Assembly (NCBI GenBank): GCA_020631735.1 | Contig: CM036154.1 | Coordinates: 621,041-685,040 of the forward strand | Origin: Saccharum officinarum | Taxonomy: Eukaryota > Streptophyta > Magnoliopsida > Poales > Poaceae | Length of the DNA: 64,000 nt | Direction: 5' to 3' | Shown: in pieces, positions 35,002 through 46,124 of the stretch | Layout of the letters: each line of letters starts with the position of its first letter | How positions within the stretch are numbered: position 1 is the stretch's first letter | The notes under the pieces: model-generated | What the model saw: only the letters and a program-made list of their open reading frames with translations | Databases searched by the model: none | Told to the model about the DNA's origin: nothing | Position numbers and translations under genes: made by a program

Positions 35002-35256
35002 CTTCCTTTGTTTCAAAATATAAGTGCGTGTTGATTTGGCACAATCTCCAAATTTTCTCATCGACCACTGATTTCTCTTTATAATGTCTATTGCAACAAA
35101 ATTATGATCATTTGAATGTACTTTCAAATGCCAATTCAATGATGCCATTGTTTATTTATCATAGTGTTTAAATACTGTTAGAGCAATAGTTGGTCGAATA
35201 TGACAAGGTTTGAATATTGGAACGGATGCATGCCTTATAAAAAGAGACTGAGAGAA
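35002..35256. mobile_element. Stowaway-like MITE
   Basis: Flanked by TA on each side (35000-35001 and 35257-35258). Ends are CTTCCTTTGTTTCAAAATAT on the left and, inverted, TTCTCTCAGTCTCTTTTTAT on the right, both resembling the CTCCCTCCGT-type terminal repeats of grass Stowaway (Tc1/mariner) MITEs. 255 bp and non-coding. It lies in the former intron or flank of the HIR fragment. Confidence 0.65.
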
Positions 35257-35276
35257 TACTACGTGTGAATGGAAAT

Positions 35277-35470
35277 TTTCATATAACTCTAGAAAATTCC
35301 AAGAGGAATCTTTAAAATACTTTCAAGAGCAATCTTTAAAATACTTTCAAGAGATCGGATGCAGTAAATACAATTTGCATATAACTCTAGAAAATTCAAG
35401 ATACTTTCAAGAGGAATCTTTAAAATTTTAAAATACTTTCAAGAGGAATCTTTAAAATACTTTCAAAAAG
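35277..35470. repeat. Local tandem/dispersed short repeat
   Basis: AAGAGGAATCTTTAAAATAC with TTTCAAGAG recurs about five times with ~23 bp spacing, and CATATAACTCTAGAAAATTC occurs twice (35280 and 35379). AT-rich; no gene content. Confidence 0.7.
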
Positions 35471-36328
35471 GTACATCGTTACTATGATTTATAAAATGGT
35501 ACTATTAGAACTTAATACTGCCAATCACTATTTTTTTCAGTTATTAATTTTGTGTGAACTGTACAACCAAACTGAGTGTACCACAAGAGTTAAACCTAGG
35601 GCCAAGGTGTTTAGCAAACATTTTTTTTCTGAATGTTGAAATCGGTTGGTATGTCTATACACTTTTCACTAAATGAAGAGAATTTTGCAAAGTGCAGGGA
35701 CCTGCTTTATAAAAACATCAGAATAGTTGAGGGGAATGAGAATAACTGACCTACATTACCCTCTCCTGTCTTTGGGCACCAGGCTGCTGAATGAGTTACT
35801 GTTAAGATGGTTTGAATGGTCGACAAAGATATGCAATGATTGAATTCTGTCTATGAGCTATCTTGGACAATGGGGGCATTGAGATTCTAAACTTGAGTTC
35901 TATTGCAAATGAATAAATGTTATATTCAGGTCAACATCTGCCTTTGCTCTGTCATTCCCAGGTCTGACCCGTTTGTCCACAGCCCAAGGAGAAACTTCTT
36001 AGAGGAAATACTTTGATTATGGTTGGACATGTTTAAGAAACTGCCGTCCATACAATGGCAGTACAGTCAGCTTCCTGATCAAACATCCATTTCGTTTTCC
36101 TTTACACATACACTCGTTTTATAAAGAACTTTTATTTGGACTCATAATCACAGGATAACAAACAATGGGATGAATCCCCGTGTTGTTTATATACATGTAC
36201 AAAACAATAGCCAATACTTATTTAAAAAAAAATAAGGAGCAAACTTGTTGAACCAACAAATCAACAGACCTAGTCTACAAACCCAACACAAGTTATGTAG
36301 GACGCCGACCATGCATTACTGGCGTAAT
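35471..36328. other. Intergenic DNA, including the 3' UTR of the GTD-binding gene
   Basis: No protein similarity was seen. The part next to the gene (36110-36328) should hold its minus-strand 3' UTR. TTTATT at about 36129-36134 gives AATAAA on the minus strand, a candidate poly(A) signal about 200 nt after the stop codon. Confidence 0.45.
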
Positions 36329-37837
36329 CTAGCTCCTCTTGGAGATTTTAGGAGCAGCACAGTACACTTGTCTCCCTGCTTCGGCAGCATCCTTGATTCC
36401 CTGAAGCTGATTAGCTATGTCCTCTAAGAGTTGCAACTGTAATGACTGCCTCCTTTCATTTGCTGCATGCCTTATCTTGTCCTGTGCACCTTTAATGGCA
36501 TTCAGACTTTTCCCAAGGAGATCATCTGCAGCAGCTCGAGTCTGTAATCTCTCAGCTTGCATTGTTGCCTCTGAGAAGCTTCGGCCAATCAGGCCCTTGA
36601 CTTCTGTTGAAAAGCGTATGTCATCGACCACATGCACATCATAGACATTGGCATCATTCTTACTTCCTGTCTGGTCATTGACAATCTTGTCTATACCCGG
36701 ACACTCGATTTCCCGAAATGCATGAGCTGCCTGTTCCTTGGTACAAGTATCCTTGGCACAAGTAGATTCCATACCTGGTGCAGCATCAACATGGAAATCG
36801 CCACCTTGATCCAAATCTTGGCTCCGGGCGGACAGGGGGAGGATTTCCACCGTCTCTGCTCCATCATCCTCATCCTCGTCCTCGTCCTCATCCTCAGAGC
36901 TATCTAGCTTCAGCCTTGATTGAGGCGCGGGAACTTTGGCCAGCGTGTGAACAGCAACACTATCATCGCTTCCCACATTGATTCGACCCTCAGTAAGAGG
37001 CGGCACCATTGGTTGCTCACGCAGTGATGGCGTGTTGAAGCTGAACCCAGAAGAATCATTCCGAAAATGTTGCATCCGATTCGCATCGACCGATTTGGAC
37101 GAGCTGGGCTCTCCTTCGGACATTAGGAAACTATGCGGCGTGACCATCTCCTGCTCGTCATCCTCCTCCTCGTCATCCTCGGCAGCGCCAAGCCCAAGCA
37201 GGCGTCGGTAGGCGTCCACCTCCTTGCGCAGCGCGCGCGCCTCGCGCTCCCGCACGAGCACGATGTCCCGGAGCTCCTCGACCTCGTCCTCGTAGAAGGC
37301 GCAGCGCTCGTCAGCGGTGCGGCGCTGCTGCCGCGCCTCGATCTCAAGCGCCGACTTCTCCTTCTGCAGGCGCAGGATCATGGACATGGCCTCCTCGGCC
37401 GCCGACGCCGCGGCGCTGCGCTCTTTCTCGAGCTCCCGCTGAAGCTCGGCGCGCGCCTCCTCGCGGCGACGAAGATCCGCTTCCTCCTTCCGCGCGTCGA
37501 CAGCCGCCTGCTCCTCCGCCCCCTCCTGACGCTGACGGTGGTTCTCGTCGTCGGTGGGGCCGGCGAAGGGGAAGCGGGCGCGGAGGGCGGCGTGGAGGGA
37601 CCCGACGGCGCGGGACGGGTAGCACGCCAGGAAGGCGAGGAGACAGGGCAGGTGCGGGCGCGCGCAGGTGCAGGGGAGCGGCAGGCCGACCAACGCGAGG
37701 AGGCGCGCGGCGGCGGCGGCGAACGCGGCGAGGCAGAGGCAGGCCCAGGCGAGCGTGAGGTCGAGAAACGCCCCCGCCAGGGAGCGCGCCGTCCACTGGG
37801 CGCGCACGGCCGCGGCGCCCGGGCACGGCGTCGTCAT
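36329..37837 (-). CDS. GTD-binding (DUF593, zein-binding) domain membrane protein, FLOURY1/myosin-binding-like
   Basis: Single open exon of 502 codons. Residues 20-50 are a hydrophobic, probably membrane-spanning segment (AGAFLDLTLAWACLCLAAFA), followed by a Cys-rich loop (CTCARPHLPCLLAFLAC). Residues 97-218 are a charged coiled coil ending in the GTD-binding signature (MILRLQKEKSALEIEARQQ, RRTADERCAFYEDEVEELR, VDAYRRLLGL). Two acidic runs (about 217-230 and 314-326) and a C-terminal helical region (about 411-495) follow. In this family the domain binds the globular tail of class XI myosins, and maize FLOURY1 sits in protein-body membranes. The frame is open a further 82 codons upstream to 38083, but the ATG at 37837 puts the membrane segment near the N-terminus as in relatives. 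The exact paralogue is not determined. Confidence 0.86.
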   Translation of the reverse strand: MTTPCPGAAAVRAQWTARSLAGAFLDLTLAWACLCLAAFAAAAARLLALVGLPLPCTCARPHLPCLLAFLACYPSRAVGSLHAALRARFPFAGPTDDENHRQRQEGAEEQAAVDARKEEADLRRREEARAELQRELEKERSAAASAAEEAMSMILRLQKEKSALEIEARQQRRTADERCAFYEDEVEELRDIVLVREREARALRKEVDAYRRLLGLGAAEDDEEEDDEQEMVTPHSFLMSEGEPSSSKSVDANRMQHFRNDSSGFSFNTPSLREQPMVPPLTEGRINVGSDDSVAVHTLAKVPAPQSRLKLDSSEDEDEDEDEDDGAETVEILPLSARSQDLDQGGDFHVDAAPGMESTCAKDTCTKEQAAHAFREIECPGIDKIVNDQTGSKNDANVYDVHVVDDIRFSTEVKGLIGRSFSEATMQAERLQTRAAADDLLGKSLNAIKGAQDKIRHAANERRQSLQLQLLEDIANQLQGIKDAAEAGRQVYCAAPKISKRS

Positions 37838-38113
37838 CGCATACTTGCAATCACGAGCTGAATCTGGGTGGATTATTCCTATTCCGGTGGCCGGTGGTGC
37901 GAGGGGAGGAGACGTGCGGTGGGTGCGGTGCGGGGGATCTTCTGAAGGAAAGCGGTGGGATTGTTTTCTTCTTCTGTTTTTTTCTCGTGAAAATTGGGAG
38001 AGGACAGAGGCGGCACGTCTGCGTGCCTCGGTGGCTCGGTGCGTACGACACGCGCACACACATGTCAGGGGGGCAAATGTCAATAAGGGCTCCTTTGGAT
38101 GTCAGGGGGGCGA

Positions 38114-38358
38114 GGGCCGGTTTAGTTGAAAAAAAAAAAATTTGCAAAACGACACTGTAGCACGTTTCGTTGTTATTTATTAATTAGTGTTCAATTATGG
38201 TTTAATTAGGCTTAAAAGATTCATCTCTTTCATTTCATCTAAACTGTATAATTAGTTTTATTTTTTATCTACATTTAATGCTTAATACATGTGTCTAAAG
38301 ATTATGTGACGGAAAATCTGAAAAAAATTTGCAAAATTTTCAGGAACTAAACAGGGCC
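38114..38358. mobile_element. MITE with GGGCC.GTTTAGTT termini
   Basis: Left end GGGCCGGTTTAGTTG and right end GGAACTAAACAGGGCC form imperfect terminal inverted repeats around about 245 bp of AT-rich non-coding DNA. The interior includes an A-tract and TTGCAAAA next to both ends. It is related to the element at 39407-39655. The superfamily is not assigned because the target-site copy is unclear. It lies about 280 bp upstream of the GTD gene start. Confidence 0.7.
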
Positions 38359-39055
38359 TCGCCGCTGTCGAGGCTGCCGCCGTCGCCAAGCTCAGCTCTG
38401 CTCCTTCCCTTCCCCTGCTCCCTCTTCCCATCTCGCCTTGCTCCGCCCAGCCCTCTCGCCCTTGCTGCTGCGCGCGGACGACGGGGACGGTGAAGGATGC
38501 CGTCCGCTGCGCCCTCGCCTCGCTCTGCCGTGCCGCGGCAAGCACCGCAGCCGCCCCCGCTCTGCTTCCCCGCTCCACTCCCTCCCTCGCAAGCTGAGCA
38601 CCGCCACCGCCACCGACCCCATGCCTCCGCCACCCCGCAGCCTAAGCTAGAGCTCGCCGTGAACTGTCGCCCTGCTCGCTCGCCTCTGCTCCCTATCCCT
38701 CTCGCTGCCGAGCACTCCCCTTCTCTCCTTCTCTCTTCTCTCCTTTCCCTCTCTCCATTCTCTCTTTTCTCTTTTCAATCTGGGAGCAAACGCCGCCGCA
38801 CCGCACGACAGCGCGAGAGAGAACGCGAAGGGAAACAGGGAAAGAGAAACACGAGGTCACAACCATTTTTTCTGTCCCCCGTGAATCGACGTGGAAGGGT
38901 TGAAAAGGCACGCGTTTCTCTCGCCCTGGTTCGTATCCAAATGGGTGCCGGGGGTAGACGGGGAAGCAAAGTCACGGCGCGTTTCTTCATCCACGGACGG
39001 GCGGGGATACCGGCGGGTTTTAGCGTATTCAAATCAAATACAATAAAAATATGAA
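38359..39055. other. GC-rich unassigned segment with a CT-rich tract
   Basis: Very GC-rich 38359-38690, then an almost pure pyrimidine run on the plus strand (about 38692-38780), then moderately GC-rich sequence to about 39020. Open frames exist on both strands (for example 38497-39054 plus) but overlap, are Pro/Ser/Arg-rich and match no family I know. It could be an orphan promoter/5' UTR. Confidence 0.3.
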
Positions 39056-39406
39056 GTAAATTCTCAATATATCAATTCATATATATCATCAATAATTTCT
39101 TTAAAAACAAAAATAAGACAATGAATGAATTATTTATTGGATCTATAGAACGGTAAAAATATTTTATTGGATCTCCAGATATTGAGACATATTGTACCCT
39201 ATGACTTGCTGATCCTATAAAAATGTTAAACGTCATGCAAACGAGCTTACTAAAGAAAACAGATGTGATTTAACAATAATATTCTGATCCAGACACATTA
39301 GTCAGGATTGTATTATCCAGATCTTGAACTGGTTGTTATATCATCCACTGGCTTATTGGACCACTGTAATAATAACGAGGCTGGTAAGCAACTATTTCAG
39401 AACTTG
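39056..39406. other. Intergenic AT-rich DNA
   Basis: No coding or repeat structure was recognised. Confidence 0.4.
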
Positions 39407-39655
39407 GGGCCTGTTTAGTTGGCTACAAAAGCAAAAAAAAAAAAAAGTTTGTGCAGTACCTGTCACATAGAATCTTTAGACGCATACATGAAACATTAAA
39501 TGTAGGTAAAAAAATAACTAATTACACAGTTTGTCTGTAAATGTCGAGAAGAATCTTTTGAACCTAGTTAGTTCATAATTGGATAAATTTTGCCAAATAA
39601 CAACGAAAAGTGCTACAGGAATTTACCCAAAATTTTTCACCAACTAAACAGGCCC
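39407..39655. mobile_element. MITE with 16 bp perfect terminal inverted repeats
   Basis: GGGCCTGTTTAGTTGG at the left end and CCAACTAAACAGGCCC at the right end are perfect inverted repeats. 249 bp, with a poly-A stretch near the left end and no coding capacity. Same family as 38114-38358. Confidence 0.82.
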
Positions 39656-39785
39656 TTTGGTTGAACCGTACAGTTCAAGCAACAAGAAAAAAAATAGTAT
39701 CTTTCAAAATCCTCAGAACATCTTCCAACTAGCCCAATAGGAACATCAAAGAGACTATAGAACAACAAAACCTTATTCTTCCAAG

Positions 39786-39902
39786 CAAACAAAAGCCATG
39801 TTCGCTTGTCTTATAATCCGTATTTTTCAGCTTGTTTTTTCAGCCAGAACAGTATTTTTCTCTCACAGCAAATCATGGCTTTTCAGCAAAACGAACGGGC
39901 TC
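39786..39902. mobile_element. Short TIR element (MITE-like)
   Basis: AGCCATGTTCGCTTGTC at the left and, inverted, AGCCCGTTCGTTTTGCTG at the right give imperfect terminal repeats. The interior has TTTTCAGC repeats and TTTTTCTCTCACAGC, seen in many grass short elements. About 117 bp, non-coding. It lies downstream of WDR70. Confidence 0.55.
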
Positions 39903-40264
39903 AAAGGCAGACTACATTCGGTGCACTAAAGTTATCTTTAAGGCATATTAATATAAATTTGCCACTCTTTTACACCTAAGTACATGCAGTGGGTACAACA
40001 TCAAACAAATCATAGAGGCTCTAGTGCTGAAGTGTTGCAATTACTAATCCTATCCATCTGTAATGAAGGGGCAGAGCTCCTACCATCCATTCCAAAAAAT
40101 TAGACGTTACTGAAAAGACTTGTGGTACCTATTGTCTTCAAGACCCTTAAATATGCTCTTTTGTTTCTCCACTGTTAAAAAGCAGGTTACAGGGCTTGTG
40201 CAATAAGCTCAGCAAGAAACAGCTGTCAGAAAATAGAATGCAGGTGCATGCTAGCTTAGGTAAC

Positions 40265-40392
40265 GGCCCTGTTCTGCAAGTCATGTTTCGGCTTGTTTCA
40301 GCTTGTTTCAGCTTATTCTCTCTCACAGAACACTATTGAATCAGCCGAAACCAGCCGGCTTTTCCACCAGCCGAACCAGCCCAACCAGGCAC
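40265..40392. mobile_element. Short TIR element immediately 3' of the WDR70 stop codon
   Basis: Left end GGCCCTGTTCTGCAAG and inverted right end GTGCCTGGTTGGGCTGG are similar. The interior has CGGCTTGTTTCAGC repeats and TTCTCTCTCACAGAACAC, like 39786-39902. The right end is only a few bases from the TAA at 40397-40399, so it forms the start of the 3' UTR of WDR70. Confidence 0.55.
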
Positions 40393-40396
40393 ATGG

Positions 40397-43300
40397 TTAT
40401 TTCTCTTCATTGTCTGAATCAGACTCTGCAAAAACAGGTTTCGGCTGGGTTTGAGAATAAGCTGGCGCAATAAACTTTGGGTCTTTCTCTGCAGCATCAG
40501 CATACTTCAAAATTGCTTCTCTTGGATCTTCATTCATCCAGGTCTCCTTAATTAAACCACCTTCCTGTAACATGCAGAAAGAGAGCAAATATATGGGGTA
40601 AGTAATCAGTTGACCCCAAATGGTATCAGTGGGACATGCAGAAAACCTAAAACAACTCCAATTACAACATATATACATACAAAACACATGGAGATATTAA
40701 GTATGTGCATTACCTTCAAGAGGTACTGTGTCAGCAAACTGCCTTTTGTAGTACCCACTCTTCCACCATAACCTGGACCATTAACAGGTGCTTCTGGCTT
40801 GTGTGATTTGAGCGGGTCTTTCAGTATCTTCTCTCTTTGACGTTTACGACTTGGTTGATCTCTGAAAAGTGGCAATGCATGTGGATTATGTATGACAGGT
40901 TGCACCTCAAAATCATCAACAGACTTTTTCCTTGGTGCTCGTCCAACACATACAAGAGCTCCCCTTTGACTAATAGAAGGATCATACAGGATATGAGTCC
41001 CGCCTTCTTTCTTGTCTCCAACTGTTGCAAACACCTAAAGGTAAAACAAAGAAGTTCAATAATATCCTTTAAAATGGCAGTGCTCATTCCTTGAAATTCA
41101 TTAGTAAGAGAAAAAAAAACCTGGTTGATTCTTGGATGCCAGAGGCACCTTATCACACTGTACTGTGGTGAAATTCCCACCCTTGATACAAGCTCAAGTT
41201 TCTTTCTATCAAAGAAACAAAGTAACCCCCCATTGTCACCATCTTTTTCAATAGAAGTTCCTGTAAAAATAAGCTGCTCATCTGGGCTAAAGGCTGCATT
41301 TGTCTCAGCATAGTGATTTGGCAGATCTTCAAATACTTTCAAAGGAGTTTTCATTCTTCTCAAATCCCATATCTGCATTCACCAATGCAACATCCCAATT
41401 AGATACCTTGGAATAATAAGAAAAAAAAGGAAATGCATACAACCTGACACTGACAACAAAGGGACGAGCACAACCAGTGTTATTGGCTTATTGCATAGAT
41501 CTAGTGTGAATCTAATATCTTACTTTGAAGTTTGGACTAGCATACAGTCGATTTGTACAGTCTAGTTGTATGTATAGCAGGGTTCTAAACAAGGAAGAAC
41601 ACATCAATGCTACACTACTATAAATCACATATTTGCATAGCTACAGTACAACAGAACAGCCCAAAAATATCTAACACGACCAGTCAATCCACAAAATTGC
41701 AAGTTCAATAATAGCCATAGATATGTGACCTCCCCTCACATCCATAAGGACATAATCAAGTTGAAAAGTTAATCTAAAGTTTTGAAATTTGTAATCCTCA
41801 AAGCTCAGGTAAATTACCTTAAGAGTACTATCCATACTTCTTGACAGAAGAATCTGTCCATCTGTTGAAAACTTAACCCCAGTAATATCCTCTGTGTGTG
41901 TTTTCTCAACATGGATATCTGGTCTGCTACCCCATCCAGCTTTTATGGTCCAGACCTATGAGGGATACAGTATGCAGGTCAGTGAGCATTACAAGAAACA
42001 ATTTGACTGAGTATAAAGTGATAAAGGAACATAAGAATTCTACATAAAATATATACCTGTATAGAACCATCTCCTATGCCACCCACAATTCGTTTTCCTT
42101 CATGGTCCCATGCACATGATGTAACAGGAATCCGCATTGGTCTTACCAGCTTAGGTTTGATGACCTATTCATAAAGTAATTAACAGATTCAGCCAGCTAC
42201 AGTCAAATGATGAAAATTTTGATTATTTGAAATAGCAAATGAAGAATTTCGAGGTACTAAAATGAACCAATAACAGTGCCTTCCAAGGGTCTCCTGATAT
42301 TATTATAGAAAAACAATTCGTTAATGTCTGGCAAATAGAAATAATAGATCAAAATACCTGCTTCTGACTTTTAAAGTCAGACACATCCCAGAGACGTATG
42401 GAGCCATCTTCAGATGATGTCAGAATGGTCTCTTTTGACTTTGGATTCCACTCACCACATGTAAGCCCAGAGATGTGACCTTTTGTGTTCTTCAGATCAC
42501 GAATATACATGTCACCCTTAACAAACTCGCCTAGTGTAAGCCCATCCCTGTCATAAATCTGATTTAAAGCATACTTGTCAATAACAAGTTTTCAACTCTA
42601 TCGGTGAAGTATTGGGAAAATATGAAAGGTTACAAGAGAAGAATACCTTGGCCTGAGCTGAACCAGTAACACATAAGAATCGATCAGATGTTGGACTCCA
42701 ACTTAGGCTACGAACTTGATGGCCCTCAAAGGGTTCCAATTGTCTGAATGACTGAAGCTTTGAATTCATACCCTGGAAGTCGTACATACGCACTGTATAA
42801 TCATAGCTACCAGAGAGCACTCTGGATCCTGTATGGTCAACAGCAAGGGCAGAGACAACCTGGCAGAAATAGTATTATTATTAACCAGTAAAATGCATGT
42901 ATTAGAAACTGTAGCATTACGATTTGAATGACTAGCAAGTTAGCAATCTCATGAAATCTGTTTCTCGAGAATTATACCATTGACTAGCCTGTGAGCTATC
43001 AGTTTCAATTAGAACACCACAATTGACATCTTGCTGAACTTTTCATAAGCATTGAATGTTCAAAAACCAGCTTTACCATTAATCACACTAATTCTAAGAT
43101 CTAATTCAGGATAAAACAAATGCTGATATTCATTTGCAATTTCATTATATGTTTCAAACAGGTTTTAACAATCGATACTACCAGTAATCCATCTACCTTC
43201 TCTGGGGTGTATCCTAATACTAAAAATAAAACCGTAATCAGCTAACAGCATGGGAACTTTGGTCTTTTTTTTTCTTTCTAAAACCAACTAATTCAGCTAA

Positions 43301-43899
43301 ATTGTCTCAGAAAAAGAACAATTCGTCCAAATGGCGCCTAAAGCAATCACGCCAAGCTAGATAGAAGGCCACATGAGTATAATAAAACCAAATGAAGGAG
43401 GAGAGCTGGAGCTCGTCGCTCGTACCTTAGTGTGCCCCCGCAGAACAATTTCGTTGCTGAGAGGGATCCGATTGAATCCACCCTCGCCATCATCCTCCAT
43501 CTCCTCTTCGTCGTCCTCATCATCATCATCGACGTCTTCATCATCCGCTGGCGGCGGCCTAGGCGGCCCAATCATGCCGTCGCCGTCGTCGTCGTCCCCC
43601 TCGCCGCGAGCTGAGGGCGGCGGTGGCCGAGGCGGCCCGATCATGACACCGCCGCCGTCCTCGTCGTCGTCCTCCCCCGCGGACGCCGGCGGCGGCCGAG
43701 GGGGACCAATCATAGCGGCTCCATCGTCGTCCGCGGCGGTAGAGGCGGAGGGCTTGGGGTTACTAGGGTTTTGAGGGTTGCGAAGGGTGGAGGAGTGGGC
43801 GGAGGAGGCCGCAGAACCGGGCCGAGCGGGCGCCTTGCCGAAAGAGAGCGGGAAGAAGGCCCGCATAGCCTCCTCGTCCATCTCGACCCGGTCAGCCAT
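40397..43899 (-). CDS. WDR70: WD40-repeat protein, WDR70 orthologue (8 exons)
   Basis: Exons in coding order: 43426-43899, 42647-42859, 42358-42558, 42057-42164, 41818-41955, 41121-41372, 40714-41034, 40397-40564. All have GT-AG borders, each length is a multiple of three, and together they give 624 codons. Exon 1 encodes an acidic N-terminus with three copies of MIGPPRPPP (residues 63, 86, 109). The rest is a WD40 propeller (RGHTKVVSALAVDHTGSRV, SGSYDYTVRMYDF, GDMYIRDLKNTKGHISGLTC, SIRLWDVSDFKSQKQ, IWDLRRMKTPLKVFEDLP) and the family C-terminus (SQRGALVCV, HALPLFRDQPSRKR, LKSHKPEAPVNGPG, GRVGTTKGSL, DPREAIL). WDR70 in yeast and human is a nuclear factor tied to CUL4-DDB1 and DNA-break repair; a plant role is inferred. 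Start is ATG at 43899; an upstream in-frame GTG is not used. Looks intact. Confidence 0.92.
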
Positions 43900-44983
43900 G
43901 GGCACACGCTCGCCGCCGGCGAGGTCAGGTCGTGAATGCGTGTGCTAGCTGCGCGAGGTTGCCAGCTCAGGAGAGAAAAGCCGGTTGAGCGAGTCGGTAC
44001 CTGCACAAAGGTTTCAACGTGCTCTTGCCCGTTAAGATTAAAGACCTGTTTGCTGTGGGAACTGTTTTCTATTTTCTATAGGATAACAATCTATAAATTC
44101 ACTCTAATAATTACCATTTAGACATAGATTAATTAAGCTAATATAGTTATATATGGAATATATTTGTATATTTATTATTAGGCATACCAGAGATATACTT
44201 ATATGTTGTATTTCTATTGTAGGAATTGAGTTAAAGAGTTTGTTATAAGTTGGAGAATAGAATTATAGCACTATGATCTTTAGAATCCATTTCCATTTTT
44301 CATCCTATGAATTTGAGATATGCTTATTTGTGAGCTTGGAAATGTTACGGAATGTCGAATTCCAAGCCAAATAGTCTAATCCATTATGTAGATTTCAATT
44401 GCTTCAAAACGAAGGAATCTAAACAGCCCCTAGAAAATGATCATGTCCGAGAAATAAATCTATTATTTTTGACTTTACCTTATATGTTTTCATCCATGTT
44501 TTAATGCCACCGCTTCTCACTATCACGCTAATATGTTTTCATCTATGTTTTAATGATAATTCTTGGTATATAGGGCGTCAATCTGCGCCAGGCGCTCCCA
44601 ATTATGGGCCGTCCGCACCAGCCTAACTAGCACCTCTAAAAAAATAGGTTGAAGCGGTGACCGGTGTGGCCTTATCCATTCGAGTGAGCTAGCCTCATCT
44701 ATCATTCACCGAGCCGGGAGATGGGCGAGATTCTGCTAAAAAAAGAGGTGGGTGAGATGCTGGCCCAGCTTATCGGAGCAGCTGCTGTGGCGAATTGAAG
44801 ATTCGGTGGCGGCGGCATGGGGTGAGCGATGCAGTCGCAGAGGCAACGACATTCACCTCGCGCATGGCACCGCTATGTTCCCTAGCGCCACAGGACGTCA
44901 GCGAACCATTGCACTTCCGGTGTCCGACTGCTGGCTTGCGGCCCTTTTGCGCTCTTGTGGCTTGCATCTCCGACGACCACTGC
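43900..44983. other. WDR70 promoter/5' UTR and intergenic DNA up to the Tat element
   Basis: 43900-44010 should hold the 5' UTR. 44080-44470 is AT-rich with no gene. 44550-44983 is mixed with overlapping short frames on both strands, and no family was recognised. The Tat LTR inserted at 44984; ACTGC before it would be its target-site copy. Confidence 0.45.
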
Positions 44984-45090
44984 TGTCGGTACCTAAAGTA
45001 CGGGGGTACCCACACCCATCGCTAGTAAAAAACTAAAACGACTGAAACCGCAATAAAAGTCAGCCCGCCTCGACCGCGCATCATGTCCGC

Positions 45091-45179
45091 CTCGTACGAG
45101 GCCCGCTCGACGGGGCGCCTCGACCGCGCTCCGGCTCCGACTCGTACGAGGCCCGCTCGACGGGGCGCCTCAACCGCGC
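45091..45179 (+). repeat. Two-copy 50 bp tandem repeat in the Tat LTR U3
   Basis: CTCGTACGAGGCCCGCTCGA with the following GGGGCGCCTC starts at 45091 and again at 45141. The unit contains the palindrome CTCGTACGAG. In U3 such repeats often act as enhancers; that is inference. Confidence 0.75.
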
Positions 45180-45773
45180 CCCATCCCGTACAGCAAGCTA
45201 CCTCGACGGCGCTCCGACCCGCGTGAAGCTCATCCGCCCACTGGGAAAAACTCCGACTCGCGTGAGCCCGGGTCGAGCGCCTCGACTCCTTCTTTTTACC
45301 TACCCCAGGACAAAAGCCATAGCATTTAATGCGGTTACCTACTATCACCTACCGGCATGGCTGCGACCAGGATCGACGTGGGAACAATGCCCGTGTCAGG
45401 TCTCACTGTATTACCACCCATCCCATGATGGGAGGTGAAACCCGTCACTATACCCACCTTACCGTGCACTATTTACCATCGATCACCCTCGAGGGAGGAT
45501 AAGACAAGGCCCGTTCTCCGCAATCTCGGGGATTCGGCCTTATCCATCCGGTCTCGACCCGGCCTCGACCCAACCTCGACGCTCGGCACAGTTCAACGGC
45601 AAGGGAAGGACGGTATGGCACGGCGCTCCGGGTCATTTCACCGTCTCGTCTCCCACAACGCCATGGTGTCCAGGGATGGCCGGCCATTCCCAGGGCACGT
45701 CGCTACAGTCAACTCAACAGGAATCGACCAAACATCACCTCAAGGCTCTCCGTCGTCCTGGCCTCCTCTCGCC

Positions 45774-45781
45774 CTATAAAA
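45774..45781 (+). promoter_or_regulatory. TATA box of the Tat LTR promoter
   Basis: CTATAAAA within GCCCTATAAAAGGGCAGG, the only strong TATA in this LTR. Transcription should start roughly 30 bp downstream, near 45805, giving U3 of about 820 bp and R-U5 of about 320 bp. Confidence 0.75.
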
Positions 45782-46124
45782 GGGCAGGCCAGGGTTCTAC
45801 GAGAAGGGGAGGAACGAAGCACCCGACCGGACAACAACAGACAACGAAGAAAAACAAGAGATCGATACCTCAAGCAACCACCCTTGTCCCTTTTTCCTCT
45901 CTTTGAGACTTGGGCTCGACGCCCTCTCTCGCATGCTTATAACCCCTACACGAGTACTTCGGTGCAAGGAAATACAAACTTCTCCCCTCCCGCTGGACGT
46001 AGGGCCTTCTTTTGCCCGAACTAGGATAAACCCCCATGTGTTCTCCTTGCATCACCATCCAGGAAAGAGACACGCAACATTTACTCATTGGTTTAGGACC
46101 CCCTCGGGTCCGAACACCGACAGT

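Larger units (their letters stand above)
44984..46123 (+). repeat. 5' LTR of Tat-lineage element
   Basis: Starts TGTCGGTACC and ends GAACACCGACA, so the terminal inverted repeat TGTCGGT/ACCGACA is perfect; 1140 bp. It contains two copies of a 50 bp repeat (45091 and 45141, CTCGTACGAGGCCCGCTCGA) and a TATA box near 45774. The downstream transcribed end matches the inverted fragment at 1099-1400. The matching 3' LTR is not in the sequence and may be in the gap at 58338. Confidence 0.9.

Noticed and set aside
37133..37861. 242-codon plus-strand frame
   Set aside because: Exact antisense shadow of the GTD-binding gene, caused by GC-rich codons.
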